This document shows, piece after piece, positions 31,991-44,117 of a stretch of DNA of 64,000 bases (positions within the stretch are counted from its first letter, which is position 1; each line of letters opens with the position of its first letter). Position numbers and translations under genes: made by a program. This DNA is from Lepidostoma basale (lineage: Eukaryota; Arthropoda; Insecta; Trichoptera; Lepidostomatidae), in the NCBI GenBank assembly GCA_022606425.2, contig JAHDVF020000727.1, positions 1-64,000 on the forward strand, in the 5' to 3' direction. The notes under the pieces are model-generated. The model saw only the letters and a list, made by a program, of their open reading frames with translations, was not told the origin of the DNA and did no database searches.

Positions 31991-32600
31991 TACATCAGGT
32001 TATTAAACTCAATTACTGTATACAACTTTTAAGCTATTGATTCTCAAGACATGTGATAGGTAGCTAATATATCGCAATTTTATTGTCACGTGAATTCTAT
32101 AATACACCAGACCAAATACAGTGTGACAATTTATTTATTTATTTATATAAGACACAAATGAGAGATTACAAACAAAAAACATTTAGGTGACTCATTTAGA
32201 CACAAAACGGTGTAACAAAGAAAAAACAAAGACATGAAACGAAAAAATTATACATATCAGAAGAAAACTAAATACGTCGACATCAGTGAGACAGTACTCT
32301 TTCTAGAATTTGTAATTTAATTTTCATGAACACCGCCTCACTGACACTGAAAATGTCCCAATCCACGACTATTAGATTCAACGTCCGAATTGCTCATCCC
32401 ACTGGCATCTCCAAAGGCAGGTTGGCTCTGCGTGACGGAGCAAAGAACAATTTGATGTCAGCGCTGTCGCAGGTAATTATCAGGAACAAAAATACGGAAT
32501 GAGAAAGAAGACAATCACATTGCCATCGTCGGGAATCGAACCCGGGGCCTTTGGTGTCGCAGTTATAGCTCTTTTTACTCTGCCATGAAGGTTGACAATT
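31990..32600 (-). mobile_element. SINE C copy split by a family D insertion
   Basis: The SINE body and tail lie at 31990-32130 and the tRNA-like head at 32510-32600 (minus strand; B-box ggttcgattcc is intact). Positions 32131-32509 are a separate element with the 6-bp duplication gacaat. The uninterrupted order is seen in the 50.6 kb copy. Confidence 0.8.
32131..32509 (-). mobile_element. Family D retro-element inserted in SINE C
   Basis: The tail ttatttatttatttatataa lies at the left, so the 3' end is on the left. It shares cccactggcatctccaaagg caggttgg with the copy at 8966-9262. Flanked by gacaat at 32125-32130 and 32510-32515. Confidence 0.65.
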
Positions 32601-32604
32601 ATAT

Positions 32605-33630
32605 ATATTTATAGCATTGTCATGTCAGCGGCGCTGATAACACCATTCAAATAAATAATAAAAATAATATAATATTTTACGTTATAATTCAACGGTGGAA
32701 AAATGACAGGTTTATTAACGAATTTAAAATATTTACCGTTATGGTATGTACGAGTATGTTAAAAAATAATAATTACTCACTTAAGCATTAAGTTTAAATA
32801 CTGCTTTAATATATATTTTTAATACAACCAAACGGTTTCGCTATAACTGATCTTCATCAGTGTAACAAAACAAACAATTTGTTACTTTATTAAGCTCCGT
32901 TTGGTGTAGATTGACAAAATAAGCTGGTATAAAAACAACATATTTAAGTGTTTTATTATTTTTTTCCTTTTTATCTGTTAATTATTATTGTAAATGAGAA
33001 ATGCGTATATTTTTATTGCAACGTCCCCGTCAACTTATAATAATATTACTTTATGAAAAAATAAACTTAACATATTTCAATTATTGTTTATTTAAAAAAA
33101 TATATATTAAATAAGTTTATTTGATAGAGCAGTTATCAAGCAAATAACACAGTGGGAAAATCACGATTGATTCAGAAAAGTAATTTTCCCATTATTGATT
33201 AGAGATAAGCAGACAAAAAAAACGCATGTAATAGATATTTTAAAAGTTAATGAGTTATTAATGTATCACAATATAAACATCTGTGATTAAGTCATCTGTC
33301 AATTGAAAATCTTAAACTGTTTTCTCAGTTTCTTTTGTTTGTTGCTTTATGATTTCGAACATTAAAAGTTGCCGTGCAAAGTATTCCGGTATTCAGCATG
33401 TAACAACGTTTATTTATATATTAGCCTTCTGCGTAAGTACATTATTTAATCACAATATGGATAGCCATGAATACATCAAACAGCCATTTTGCGTGTGTTT
33501 CAATCTGCTTTTGATCGAAGAATGCACGAAACAATTATGTTAAAAGTTATTCAAATAATAATATATGTTTTGTTCTTATACACACATTAGACTTTCTATT
33601 TATTTTAGGTATTGACATTATTATGTAGTG
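32605..33630. other. AT-rich; includes a hammerhead-like palindrome remnant
   Basis: Apart from 32815-32945 no feature is assigned. The 64-codon plus frame at 33349-33543 shows no family. Confidence 0.4.
32815..32945. repeat. Palindrome remnant with hammerhead-like motif (family g)
   Basis: The minus-strand core has CTGATGA (32854-32860), A, a weak GATCAGTTATAGC stem region, then GAAA (32836-32839) and CCGTTTGG. A decayed inverted copy follows at about 32880-32925 (ttgttactttattaagctcc gtttggtg). Stem II and the cleavage box are weak. Confidence 0.45.
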
Positions 33631-33637
33631 CTGAATT

Positions 33638-33905
33638 TTGCTTATACTAATAGTATTAGCTACAAAGACTTAATTTTTATTTATTCTCGTGTATAAAACG
33701 TAGACTGTTGCACACCTGTCAAATAGAATAAGTTTTAAAATATTTTTTTCTTTAACTGCTTACTTATACCTTTGCTAATACTAATAGTATGAGCTACAAA
33801 GATTTAATTTTTATTTATTCTCGTGTATAAAATGTAGACTAAAGTTGTACACCTGTCAAATAGAATAAGTTTTAAAATGATTTTTTCTTAACTGCTTACT
33901 TATTC
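33638..33905. repeat. Tandem duplication, 134-bp unit
   Basis: Two adjacent copies with a period of 134 bp (ctaatagtat at 33647 and 33781), sharing agctacaaagacttaatttt, tattctcgtgtataaaacgt and cacctgtcaaatagaataag. Only a few substitutions and a small indel separate them, so the duplication is fairly recent. Confidence 0.85.
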
Positions 33906-33909
33906 CTAT

Positions 33910-34740
33910 GGCCATTTGATTCCAAGATCCTCTGCCTGTGATATTTTTTCTCCACGCTTAGAGATAATATTTAATTAGAAAAACACACAGTGTTGTTAAT
34001 ATTTTTAAGCTTGCGAATATAAAAACTATAGAAATAGAAAATTATAATTGCAAAGTAAATCTGATTGACAAACTATATAATAAAAACGTTTTTATATTAA
34101 TATTTTTATTTATTCAAGAACAATGAACCTCTTCCAAGAAAATTGTTACAAACGAACATTAATATGTTCAACATTTATCATAAAACACCTGATTTTAATT
34201 ACTAATCAATGACCCGGATAAAGTATCCTGGCAATTAGAGTAAAACAATAGTAAAAACGTGGAGAATTAATTGCCCACTGTGTTCGCATGAATTCCTGTT
34301 TCAAGAAGTACCCGCAGTTCAAATAGTTGAGCATGTGTGCACACGTAAGTACATTCGCACAGACCCGCTATTTGATACCTGAACCCACATGTGGTTAAGT
34401 CAGTAATACGCTCAGATAATTGCTCATTACCTGCGAGATATCATCTTGCAGATAATCCTCATTCGATTCTCTATTAGTTCAAGATGAAATTAACGGAGAA
34501 TGTATTGGTTTGTAAATGTAATAATCTACAACACGGTAACTGCCGTTTCGCAGAAAACTTAGTTGTTTAATCGATTTTAATTAATATCTATAAAGTCTCT
34601 GTAGATTAAGTCTATAACTCTAGGGAAGTATTTGGCGTTTAATATTATTCTAATAAGGGATAAGGTAATTGTTTACGTATTCATAGTAGGGTTTCATGGC
34701 ACAAATCATTTAAATTAATGCGTGTACAAATAGTGCAAAT
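33910..34740. other. AT-rich, no gene recognised
   Basis: Nothing assigned. Confidence 0.4.
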
Positions 34741-34744
34741 TAAT

Positions 34745-35340
34745 GTGTTATGAACAAAATAATACAATAAAAGAGCCATTAAGATAGTTCAGACACATTG
34801 AAATAATAAATGAAGAAAGAACGGTAACGATAGTACATATACGGTAGACCTCCGTGGCGGAATGATAAGTGCTTTGACTGTAACACGAAAAGTCCCGGGC
34901 TCGATTCCCGGTGATGGCAGTGGGATTCTTACACTTTCTTTGATCTAGTGGTGAATTCACGTGACTATAAAATGGCTGCAGATTTGCTATCATCACATTC
35001 CACGAGAATCAATAATTTAACTATACCCTTTGCATCGATTTGGCTCGCGTTGTAATGATGTGAAGAGTGATTCAACAAAATGATAAAAAATAAATTAAAG
35101 TAATATGTTTACGATGTAAACGGAACAATAAGAAGACTGAGAAAAACAAAGGGCGATCGAATCAATAAAAAAATTAATGTGACCACGTGTAGATTCGGAG
35201 AAATTGACCTGCGTGCATGAAAGAACAGTGTGGCGGTCTATTTTTTCTGCCAACCCCTTTAAGGAGATGGGGTGATGGTTAGTTGGTGATGGTTAGTTGG
35301 TGATGGTTAGTTGGTGATGGTTGGTTGGTGAGGTTTATAT
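34745..35340 (+). mobile_element. LINE A copy split by a SINE C insertion
   Basis: LINE A matches at 34745-34842 (gttatgaacaaaataat through the region coding for the GHMERMNEERMV-like part) and 35100-35340 (gatgtaaacggaacaataag to ggggtgatggttag). The SINE lies between. The LINE tail is followed by three to four copies of a 14-bp unit, gatggttagttggt, not seen in other copies. Coding is destroyed. Confidence 0.75.
34844..35098 (+). mobile_element. SINE C, near full-length
   Basis: Head: acctccgtggcggaatgataa (A-box-like) and a B-box ggctcgattcc. Body: gaattcacgtgactataaaa. 3' half: catcgatttggctcgcgttg and taatgatgtgaagagtgatt, with an aaaatgataaaaaataaa tail. It shows the full layout of the main SINE C form, ~255 bp. 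Confidence 0.8.
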
Positions 35341-35349
35341 TAATTATCA

Positions 35350-35602
35350 GATTATTATTATTATTTTGTTGCATTGCTCTTTATATTATAACAGCGCGAG
35401 GCAAATCAATATAAAGGGTATACCTATTTTATTGATTCTCGTGACATGCGATAGGTAGCTAATCTATCGCTATTTTATTGTCAAGTGAATTCTTCACCAG
35501 ATCAAAGACAATATGACAATCATACTACCATCGCCTGGAATCGAGCCCGAGACCTTCGATGTGGCAATCAAACCACTTACTACTCGGCCACGAAGGGCGT
35601 CA
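35350..35602 (-). mobile_element. SINE C, near full-length, minus strand
   Basis: An (ATT)n tail at the left, then the complement of the body and of the tRNA head ending ggccacgaagg. The B-box is changed to ggctcgattcc. It lies in inverted orientation to the copy 250 bp upstream. Confidence 0.8.
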
Positions 35603-35604
35603 AG

Positions 35605-36180
35605 ATGTAATTATATAATAAAAATTAAATTATACGTTTCTAAAAGCTTTATTTTTATTCCAAAGTTTCGCTATACAAGAGAACTATGGAGATTATATTT
35701 TATTAATTCTAGTTTATAGTGGCGGATATGGACTCGTATAATTTTTAAAGTTTTATTTATATCATCAATATCAGTAGAAAGTTATTAATAATAGCTGAAT
35801 TTATCGCTTGTTTTTACTTGCGCTTTGGATGAGGGTAGTTATCTGTAGCATTTGGATGTAATCGAGCAGATTGTGTACAATATCGGGGTTTACTTCGGCA
35901 AACTGTTTAGCCCGTATATATAATTTAACGTTGTTTTGAATTCAAAACAAGATGTGAACTAGTTTAACGATGAAGTTACTGTCAATGACAGCGGAATCTA
36001 TTATTTTATGTTCATAGAATATCACAATTTCTCGAAACATACGCTCGCCAACTGTTTCGTGTAGTCACGTTGCACCGCCTTTCATTGGTTACAACAGTGC
36101 TTTATTATTTATAAAATGTCTATATTTAAGCAGCACATGTAATAATTACCTTAATTATTTTTGTGACAAATATGAATATA
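35605..36180. other. No gene recognised
   Basis: Nothing assigned. Confidence 0.4.
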
Positions 36181-36184
36181 CATA

Positions 36185-36375
36185 TTGCGGCAAATGATTA
36201 TTGAGGATACAATTGAGGGTCGACGAGGTGTTGGCAGGAGACGAATCTCCTTATTTCGCAACATGTGGGACTGGACTGAATAAAAATGCGTTGAGAAGCT
36301 ATTTCAAGCTATCAGTGACAGAGATGTTTACCCTCAAGTGAGTGTAAACGTCAAGGGAACATGACATTACACCGA
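36185..36375 (+). mobile_element. LINE I-like 3'-end fragment
   Basis: The frame gives IIEDTIEGRRGVGRRRISLF, RNMWDWTE, a stop, then CVEKLFQAISDRDV-like and VNVKGT. This is the same C-terminal pattern as LINE I (EGRRG.GR..IS, REWTG, DR, ANV). A GAAAGAAG tail follows. Confidence 0.7.
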
Positions 36376-36379
36376 AAGA

Positions 36380-36985
36380 AGAAAATTTTTATTACGAGGA
36401 TTTTCTCATACATTTAAAAATCAAAGAAAGACGTCGATAGTCGTATCCACCAGGCTAAATTGGCCTTTAACAAAAAATCTAAAATATTCGAGTCCAATCA
36501 CATAGACCCAAACCTTCGAAAAGAACTTAAAAACATTGGTGTGGAGTATTTTACTGTACGGCTGCGAGACTTGGTGCCTGAGCGAAAGTGAACGCCAAAG
36601 GCTGGAGGCATTTGAGATGTGGATCTACTGACGAATTGCTCATGTTTAATAGAGGGACCACGTTACAAATGAGTAGGTTCTCAGCTGAGTTGAAGAGAAT
36701 AGGCACATATTGAACACCATAGCGGAGAGGCGCGCTAGATGGATTGGTCATGTGTTGCGATACGAATGTTTCCTGCATGATGTATTGGAGGGAATGGTCG
36801 AAGGATCGATTGGCAGAGGACGACCTCGCCAGGAGTGCCTAGACCAGATTTGCCGAAATATGGGCTGCACCTCTTATGCTGAGTTGAAGAGAGATGCCAA
36901 GGACCAAGCGGAGTGGAATAGGACATGCGTCACCTTGCTGCAGACCGATCATTAGATTGGGACCGGAGAAGAAGACAGATATGAC
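36380..36985 (+). mobile_element. LINE F fragment, longest copy
   Basis: The first part reads DSRIHQAKLAFNKKSKIFES and DPNLRKELK, then YGCETWCLSESERQRLEAFE with a stop. After a decayed ~80 bp comes the clean frame TIAERRARWIGHVLRYECFL, HDVLEGMVEGSIGRGRPRQE, CLDQICRNMGCTSYAELKRD and AKDQAEWNRT to a stop at 36955. A GAGAAGAAGA end follows. These are the standard regions after a LINE reverse-transcriptase palm. 5'-truncated with two breaks. Confidence 0.85.
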
Positions 36986-36989
36986 GAAA

Positions 36990-37260
36990 TGCTTAAGAAA
37001 TGTATAAATAACAGTAATTGCATATAATATTTACGTATTAATTCAAAACTTAATGCTCCGTTCTTGTGAAAAAAGACGATACTCATATTTTTAATGGGTT
37101 TTATTTATGTTTTTATGGTTTTGATATCTGTTTGGTATCTATATATCTGATATCTATATATATATATCTGATATCTTCATTCAAAAGTCCAAATATGTTT
37201 AACGAAAAAATATTATAAATGTATGCATAAACAAGGTCATGTCCAAATGAAAGTACACCA
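36990..37260. other. AT-rich with a short (TATC/TA) run
   Basis: Simple repeat at about 37130-37180 (gatatctatatatatatat). No gene. Confidence 0.5.
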
Positions 37261-37264
37261 CTAG

Positions 37265-37430
37265 ACTCCCCTATATTGCACTACATAATCAGCCTCATGA
37301 GACTCGTCCTCGTGGAAGACCTCCTAAAAGATGGAAGGACAGCTTGGAGTGTACCTCACAGGAAGAGCAACAATCTGGAAAACAGACCACATAGGTCTAC
37401 AACAAGGATGAAGAAAAAGAAGCACAAACT
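37265..37430 (+). mobile_element. LINE H-clade 3'-end fragment
   Basis: Gives an RPRGRPPKRWKDSLE-like stretch and LTGRATIWKTDHIGLQQG before a gaagaaaaagaag tail. Counterpart of 55855-56150. Confidence 0.65.
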
Positions 37431-37434
37431 AGTC

Positions 37435-38515
37435 TTAATTCTATGATGTGACCCTTGTTTTCTGAATATCAAAATGTTCATTGTGTCATGAGTGTTATTT
37501 TTTTATTTTTAAAATCAATATAATCGTGTCTTGTTTGTTATTCTATCTAGTGGGGTTGAGGGAAAGACTTTATATAAAGAGCCAATAATTGGTTCTCTTT
37601 GATCAAATAATGACGTCGTATCAAATCCAACGGTGCAGCATCGAACAATGCACGCCATTCTTAGTAATATAGGGTATAAAACTTCCATTTGATTCTCGGT
37701 TTATTCCTTATATAATATAAAATATCTAATAACAGTGAAATTTAATACAAGTATTAAAAATAGCTTTCCTTTGTCGTTTTTCTAATCAGAACCCAGCTAG
37801 TTTCCACTCTTATAAATATTTTTATAGGTTTATTGTAGCACGTGATGATGCCAACATCAGTTACCAAAAAAACTGTCGCAATAATTTCATTGTAATTTAA
37901 TTATTTTTTTACATTTTTAAGTTAAAGTTTTTTCGATAGCTTAAAATTAGTGTTTAAATCAGAAAACATTACAAATCAATTTTTATTTTACATCTAGATA
38001 TGAAGAACAAAATGAAGTTAATTGAAATATATTAACCTTTTCGACAAAGTGCCGTAAATTTCCCAACCGCTTGATAGATCCCAAGGGCTAGATCCGGTCT
38101 GGAAGGAAGCAGTCGCAATTACTTACAAAGTCTTGGTGCAGCGCAGATAGCGACCGGAGGGGGGTACCTACTTTAAAAGTAATCCATATTTTCTATGACA
38201 GGATTATGCTTTATCGGATTCCTCAGGCGTACTCACTTTTGGGCATCTTTTTACACAAAGCCGGTTTTACGTTGTCTGAGCTGTGAGCTGTTTTCTACTC
38301 GCTCTCCTTTGCCGTACCGGGGGTAAGCCACTTGAGAGGAAGCCGCGACTTGTTTAGGATCACCTTATAGAAGCGGAAATCGCATTGCTTACAAATTGGG
38401 CTCTAAATTGCTTCCTAAATGTTTAAAATATTTAAAAAAATCCAATATGTAAGAAACATTAACACAGTGCTATTAAAGAAATTACAAATTTTTCATTATT
38501 CCAGACGTATTAGGA
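37435..38515. other. Unassigned, includes a hammerhead-like remnant and a GC-richer block
   Basis: At 37838-37882 gtgatgatgccaacatcag and aaactgtcgc look like a heavily decayed family c core. Positions 38040-38390 are less AT-rich (gcgaccggaggggggtacc), have no repeat partner in the window and code for nothing recognisable. Confidence 0.35.
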
Positions 38516-38520
38516 AAATC

Positions 38521-38724
38521 AATACGAATGAAAACGTCTGTTTTCTAGAAGTTTTATAAAAGTTTACGCGAATGACATTTTTCACCTTTCTGAGGCTTTA
38601 TATTATATTACTTTATTTCTCACATCATCAAATATCATTTGATGAAAGGTGCCTTAGAAAGGTGAAACATGTCATTCCTATAAACAATAATTAAACAGGC
38701 TTTTATTCATTAGTTTTAATAATT
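38521..38724. repeat. Family E palindromic repeat
   Basis: The left end aatacgaatgaaaacgtctg is opposed by acaggcttttattcattag at the right. The right arm has TTGATGA, AAG, a GTGCCTTAGAAAGGT stem region, GAAACATGTC and attcc. This is one of the more intact E cores, though there are two extra bases before the stem. Confidence 0.65.
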
Positions 38725-38726
38725 TC

Positions 38727-38815
38727 ATCCGCTTTTCTAGAAGTTTTATTACAGTTTATGGAAGAAATATGTTTTAAATTTCTAAGAAATTATTAAATGA
38801 CATTTGTTATTTCGG
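38727..38815 (+). repeat. Family E left-arm fragment
   Basis: cgcttttctagaagttttat through gaaatatgttttaaatttct follows directly after the preceding E repeat, as a second partial copy. Confidence 0.5.
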
Positions 38816-38819
38816 TGAT

Positions 38820-39530
38820 ATTATGATGAATGAAAGAAGGACAAGAAACCGGTGGTAGCGTCGGTATATACACTTTAATCGTTTTCGTCAAATCCACATT
38901 TGAGAGAATATTATGCTAAGTATGTTAAAACGAAAATAAATTAATGTCATTTTAAATAATTTAACAAAAAAACATGTCTTTATAAAATGGATTCCGTGAA
39001 GATGACATATTGATGAATATTGAAGTGATGCATACTCAAAGTATCGACTTAATTTAGTTAAATTCAACTGTAAGCAACAAAATTAAAATTATCATTGGTA
39101 AACATATATTTAAAATGTATAAGTAAAGTAGAAGTTAATAGATTAGTGTGTGAATATAATTTTCCTTTGTCAGAGCGTTCGTCTTCGCTAAAACAGATTA
39201 ACGGGAAAGTAAACCTTTTAGCTAGCTTATCGCGACTAAGGTTGCATAGGGATTTTAATGAATAAAGCTTACACAGACTCCCAAACTATCTTCCTCTCCG
39301 CATAATGTTGATAAAATGACAAAGGGTCGTGGGGAAAATTAAAGTTTAATTATTATCTTAGATATTTGTTATGAAAACTTTTTTAAACACAAAATGTAAA
39401 AAAAAGTGCTAGTGTTAACCAGTATGAATTTATACCGCTGATGGTCTAAGAAACGCAAACTTTAGCTCCTGATCAAGGAAACTTGGGTTGAATTATGGAT
39501 ACTACCCTGTTCTTCATATAATGCGCTGTT
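38820..39530. other. AT-rich, no gene recognised
   Basis: Nothing assigned. Confidence 0.4.
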
Positions 39531-39535
39531 AATTA

Positions 39536-40055
39536 TTGGAAGCATGGAACTGGCAAAAGAAGGATGAAAGTAGAATAAATGCAGTAGAAATGAGATCTCT
39601 TAGACGAATGAGTGGATACTATGATAGAGTGTCGAATGAAAATGCAAGAAGTGAATGCGGTGCGAATAATGGTGTTATGAACAAAATAATGAAAGGATCA
39701 TTAAGATGGTTTGGACATATGGAAAGAATGAATGAAGAAAGAATGGTAAAAAAAATTATATGTTAACGATGTTAATGGATCCTGAAATAGAGGAAGACTG
39801 AGGAAAACGTGGCACGATCAAATAAATCAAATATTGAATGTCGGCCATATAATAATAAAAAAAATAATAATAATAAATTTGATAATTTATAGAGGCCATG
39901 TGAGGAGTCGGAGAAATTGACGCGCGTGCATGACACAATGTATGAATGTTGAGGAAGCGAGAGAAATATGTCAGGAAAGAAAAGTGAAGCAGTCCATTCT
40001 TTCTGCCTACCCTTGATGGTGGGAGCAGCGTGATGGTAAGTTAGTTAGTTAGTTA
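39536..40055 (+). mobile_element. LINE A copy with (TTAG)n tail and a 51-bp AT-rich insertion
   Basis: The frame reads AWNWQKKDESRINAVEMRSL, RRMSGYYDRVSNENARSE, then GWFGHMERM-type SLRWFGHMERMNEERMVKK and stop by frameshift near 39755. The remaining terminus is recognisable to cagcgtgatggtaagttagt. Positions 39849-39899 are an AT-rich insert absent from other copies, bounded by ggccat on both sides. 5'-truncated at AW. Confidence 0.88.
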
Positions 40056-40059
40056 ATTC

Positions 40060-43000
40060 TTGGAGATTAAAAAATTCGTATGTCGTTGATTGAATTATTT
40101 GATATTACTTTTGGAAAAACACTCTTTATCAATCAATACAGATTGTTTATTGATACCAGAAAAATATATTATGTATCTTGTAATATAATATATTGGTAAT
40201 TTTCATTCGTATTCTATGGATTTATTTTACAGCAATGTCGTTCTCAACTCCCCTCGTTATTCTGCAACCCTTATCAGCTCAACATATGAGACGCAGTTTA
40301 GTTCATACAGATATTATATTAAATATTAACAAATATAATGAATAGTCTAAAATGAAATCAAAATAACTATTTCATTTTATCTAACTCAAACAACAAAATA
40401 TGTTTTTTACTTTTATCATTTATATGATATTTAAATAAAGAAAGCAAGAATTCATATTGTATCAAACAAAAATGTTGTTGAACTGAAAAATGACAAAAAT
40501 ACCAACGCTAATAAAATGGCGAAATATATTCCTACTTCCCGGAATATCAAATATCAATCGAAGAAATTGATGGATCACACGTAATACCCTTCAAGTAAAT
40601 CAAATTGAATATGGTTTTCAATTTAATATATCAACGAGAGATCGCTCCCACAAACACCAACTTATGCGTATTCTGATTTCCATTCCATTTTCATTATTCA
40701 CCGTTGGAATGTAAAATATTGCTGTCACAGCTGAATGTAATGAATTTAAGAGCTCTTTAAGCTAAAAAAGTACGAATGGTATTCATCGGAAAATAGAGTA
40801 AAGTTTATAATTATTCAGAAAAAAGTTCAAGTATTCGGGTTTATTTGAAAACTTTAAGTTATTGAATCGAAATTGATAAATCAACGACTAAAGCTTTGCT
40901 CATAAATCACGTATTGGTAAACAGTTTTTTTTGTATTATTTTCCTACCTACTCGGGTTAAGTGGATAATATCGTTAATAAATTTCAAATATAAGAGTCGT
41001 AAAATCCCTAGGCGAAGTCGTGGCATACGTTCGTGCGAGCGAAACCTTGATAACAAAACGTGTATGTTTTCCATTATAAACGTAAACCTTCGCATGACGA
41101 TCTTTCATAATGTCAGCATAACATTCGTAATTCCTGAATTATGGGGCGACAGTAATTAACAGGCAGCGTCTACCAGGAGCACACACAGAGAGACGAGTAC
41201 AGGTGTCATCTGAGATGTTTCCACGCATTTCGAGGAAATAGCTCCCGAATTCGGGCGTCCCACTCGCGTTCCTGACGCCCTGATACCATCAAATATGGCG
41301 GGAACAGTAGCGCCGGGAGTTGCCAACCGCAAGGGTGTGGGGCCCAGATCTCGAGATGTGATGGTTTTGATAAACTTAAATAATTACTCGTAATGAAGTG
41401 AAATATTATTCAATTAAGCCCTGCTCTCGCTAATAAAACGGCTTTACTAATTAACACAGTAGGCGCAACAACACCGTTCCTGTTTCTTATTTGTAAAACA
41501 ACTGAAATGTAAATATTACGCTCTGTAATGACGGAAATACTAGCGAAAAGACGAAAACTCGAGTTTGCCGTTTACTGTTTGAACGCTTAATACTGCTTGA
41601 ACTATTTTGTGTTCCTCTCGGGGAGATCTTACTTACATTCATTCATTTATAAACTTCGATACGTTCATCCAAGTGTGATAATTTTATTGTTGTTAATTTA
41701 ACAGTAAATATTTGTTCAGGTATACCTATTAGATAATTTTAAAGCCAACACAAATTATTACTTTTAATAAATATAATATTATAATTAAAAAAAAACAGGT
41801 TTGCAACACGATTATTGTAAAAATATGATGACTGTTTCATTACGGAAAAAAAACAGTTTTTGTATCTAGCGAGATACTGTCTGGAATGAATAATGGAATT
41901 TTCTCTATAAGATATAACATACTGGATGGATATATATTGTTTTAAATGATCAAATATCATTGAAATAACGTCAAAATGATTTATGTCTATATACTCGTAA
42001 GTGTTGCTAAAAATACAAATAGAACTACAATATTTGCAAAATACATTTTTAAATTTCACATCTTAATATTATATATTTAAACGTTATTAAACTTCAATGC
42101 AAACATAAAACATAAAAACCGGGGATTTTTTTTTTTTTGCTATATAACATAAATAAACATATATCAATAGAAAAAATAATTAAGTTTATACTTCGAATTC
42201 GTATAAATGCAACGTTTATATAATATTTCAAATAAATTAATTTGTTGTTTTTTTATAGCAAAATCATGTTTTAATAAAACCAGTAAAATAAAAGTAATAC
42301 ATTATACGTAATTTCATAATAATTTTATGAATCTACTAAATATAAGAAAAATTAGACTACATTCAAGCAAATCGTAAAAAAAAGTTCAAATAAAAAATTA
42401 TCTAAGTAAATGTGTAGTAAAACAAAAAAAAAACAGTTTAAAATCAAATCAAAGAGCGCATGAAAAAGGTTTATTCAAAGCATTGCTTCCAGAATCAAAA
42501 TGGCCGGCACGTTTGTTGAAACCACAATCTAAATTGCATTGAATGCCTTGTAATCAGTAGCCATAGCTGCTGGAAATTGTTGAAGAATATGCTCCGTAAT
42601 GCCGAGTACGTTTCCAGAATAATTGTGATCAACTAGTATTTTATGTGACTGAAGCTTGAATGAAACGACAACACGTCCTTACATTGTATTATAAATATCT
42701 ATATACTCCGTATATACATACACATTTCAAATATGTTTATGTAGTGTGCCATACAAGTATCGGCATACCAATAAAAAAATAATCTCATACTTCAGACAGC
42801 TTTTTTAATCATATATTTGTGACTTTTGTTTGACAATAACTGATCGCAGATCTTTATGAGTTGAAACAAAATTAGATTATTTATAATAAAAAAATAAATA
42901 AATCTATTATTATATAAAAATAAAAAATCAACTAATAACTCATATCTTTTTAAGCTAATTTAATAAAAATCTGATGAATATCATGAAAAACAAATATACA

Positions 43001-44115
43001 CAAGGATGTCCACATACATTTACATTTACCCTCATAATTGGTATTCCTAAATTTACCATAAATTTACCGCGGAAGAGTTCTACTTCAGATCCCAACTCGT
43101 TGAAAAGAGTTATAGACACTGCTTGCAAAATATTATCTTATTCTTTAGCATGTTGTTGCCTTCCACTCCTGGACGTAGGCCTCCTCTTGTATTTTTCACT
43201 CTATTCCATCTTGAGCGATCTGCATCCAGGCACTTCCCGCACTCTTTCGGATATCGTCGCGCTAACGCAACCGTGAGAGGTTTGAAATGCTTCCGTAAGG
43301 CAATTTGGAGCATAAAATAAAACAACAAATCGTTATTCTGCATTTTTTTTATAAATATCGGATTAAAAATTATTTTCGGGAAAAAGTCACCATCCCGATT
43401 TCTCTCCTCACTAGCAGAGTTCTTGACAAATTGTTGATCAGTTATTTGAGATGAAGTAAGAAGAAGGGGGGCTATATAATTTTTGGTCCATATTTACATG
43501 AATAAGTTAATGACCATTGTCAATTTTTATAAGTATCGTTTCGTTATCAAGACGATAGTTATATATTTGAATTGTTAAACTTTAAATATAGGACATAAAA
43601 AAAACTAAAGGTTCTTCATCAAATGAGAGGATTCATACATTCGATTAAAAAACAGTAAAAAATATATTTCAATCACATAGATACACTGGAAGCATTTGTG
43701 GTTTAAAAAAATATCACGATGCGACCCTGACATTGTGTCATGCATTCAATCTTGAGTCCTCGCCATGAGCGGCACGTAATCGCGACCTGCGGCGTGACGG
43801 CCGCGCCCACCAGAAGTGGCGGAGAAGCGAATCTCGGTGTGGTTCATCCAGCAAAAATTATTATCCGCCACCACTTTAAGTATAGGGCGGCGCAAGGAAA
43901 TTACTCCGGTGAGAAATAGTAAGCAATGAATAAAGTAATCTAATGCATTTTATTGTATTTATTTTAAAGGTACACCCTTCATTTCATGATTTTTTTAAAT
44001 TTGAAAAACAATATCATTAGATACCTAATACAAAATAGAATATAGATAATATAATTTCAAAAACACATTTTCTTTAATTATAATATATACCTAGATCGGT
44101 AAATATGATTTGTAG
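40060..44115. other. Long unannotated stretch
   Basis: Mostly AT-rich. GC-richer islands lie at 41150-41360 (cgccgggagttgccaaccgc) and 43740-43900 (gcgacctgcggcgtgacggc); neither codes for anything I recognise. 42440-42670 is moderately GC and unique in the window. The frames at 40896-41159, 41739-42059 and 42974-43276 show no family motifs. 43100-43330 is listed separately. Confidence 0.35.
43100..43330 (-). mobile_element. Probable LINE 3'-end fragment
   Basis: The minus frame gives DADRSRWNRVKNTRGGLRPG VEG, resembling the DR..W and GL.PGVEG end found in insect LINE ORFs. Only ~30 residues support this. Confidence 0.5.
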
Positions 44116-44117
44116 CA

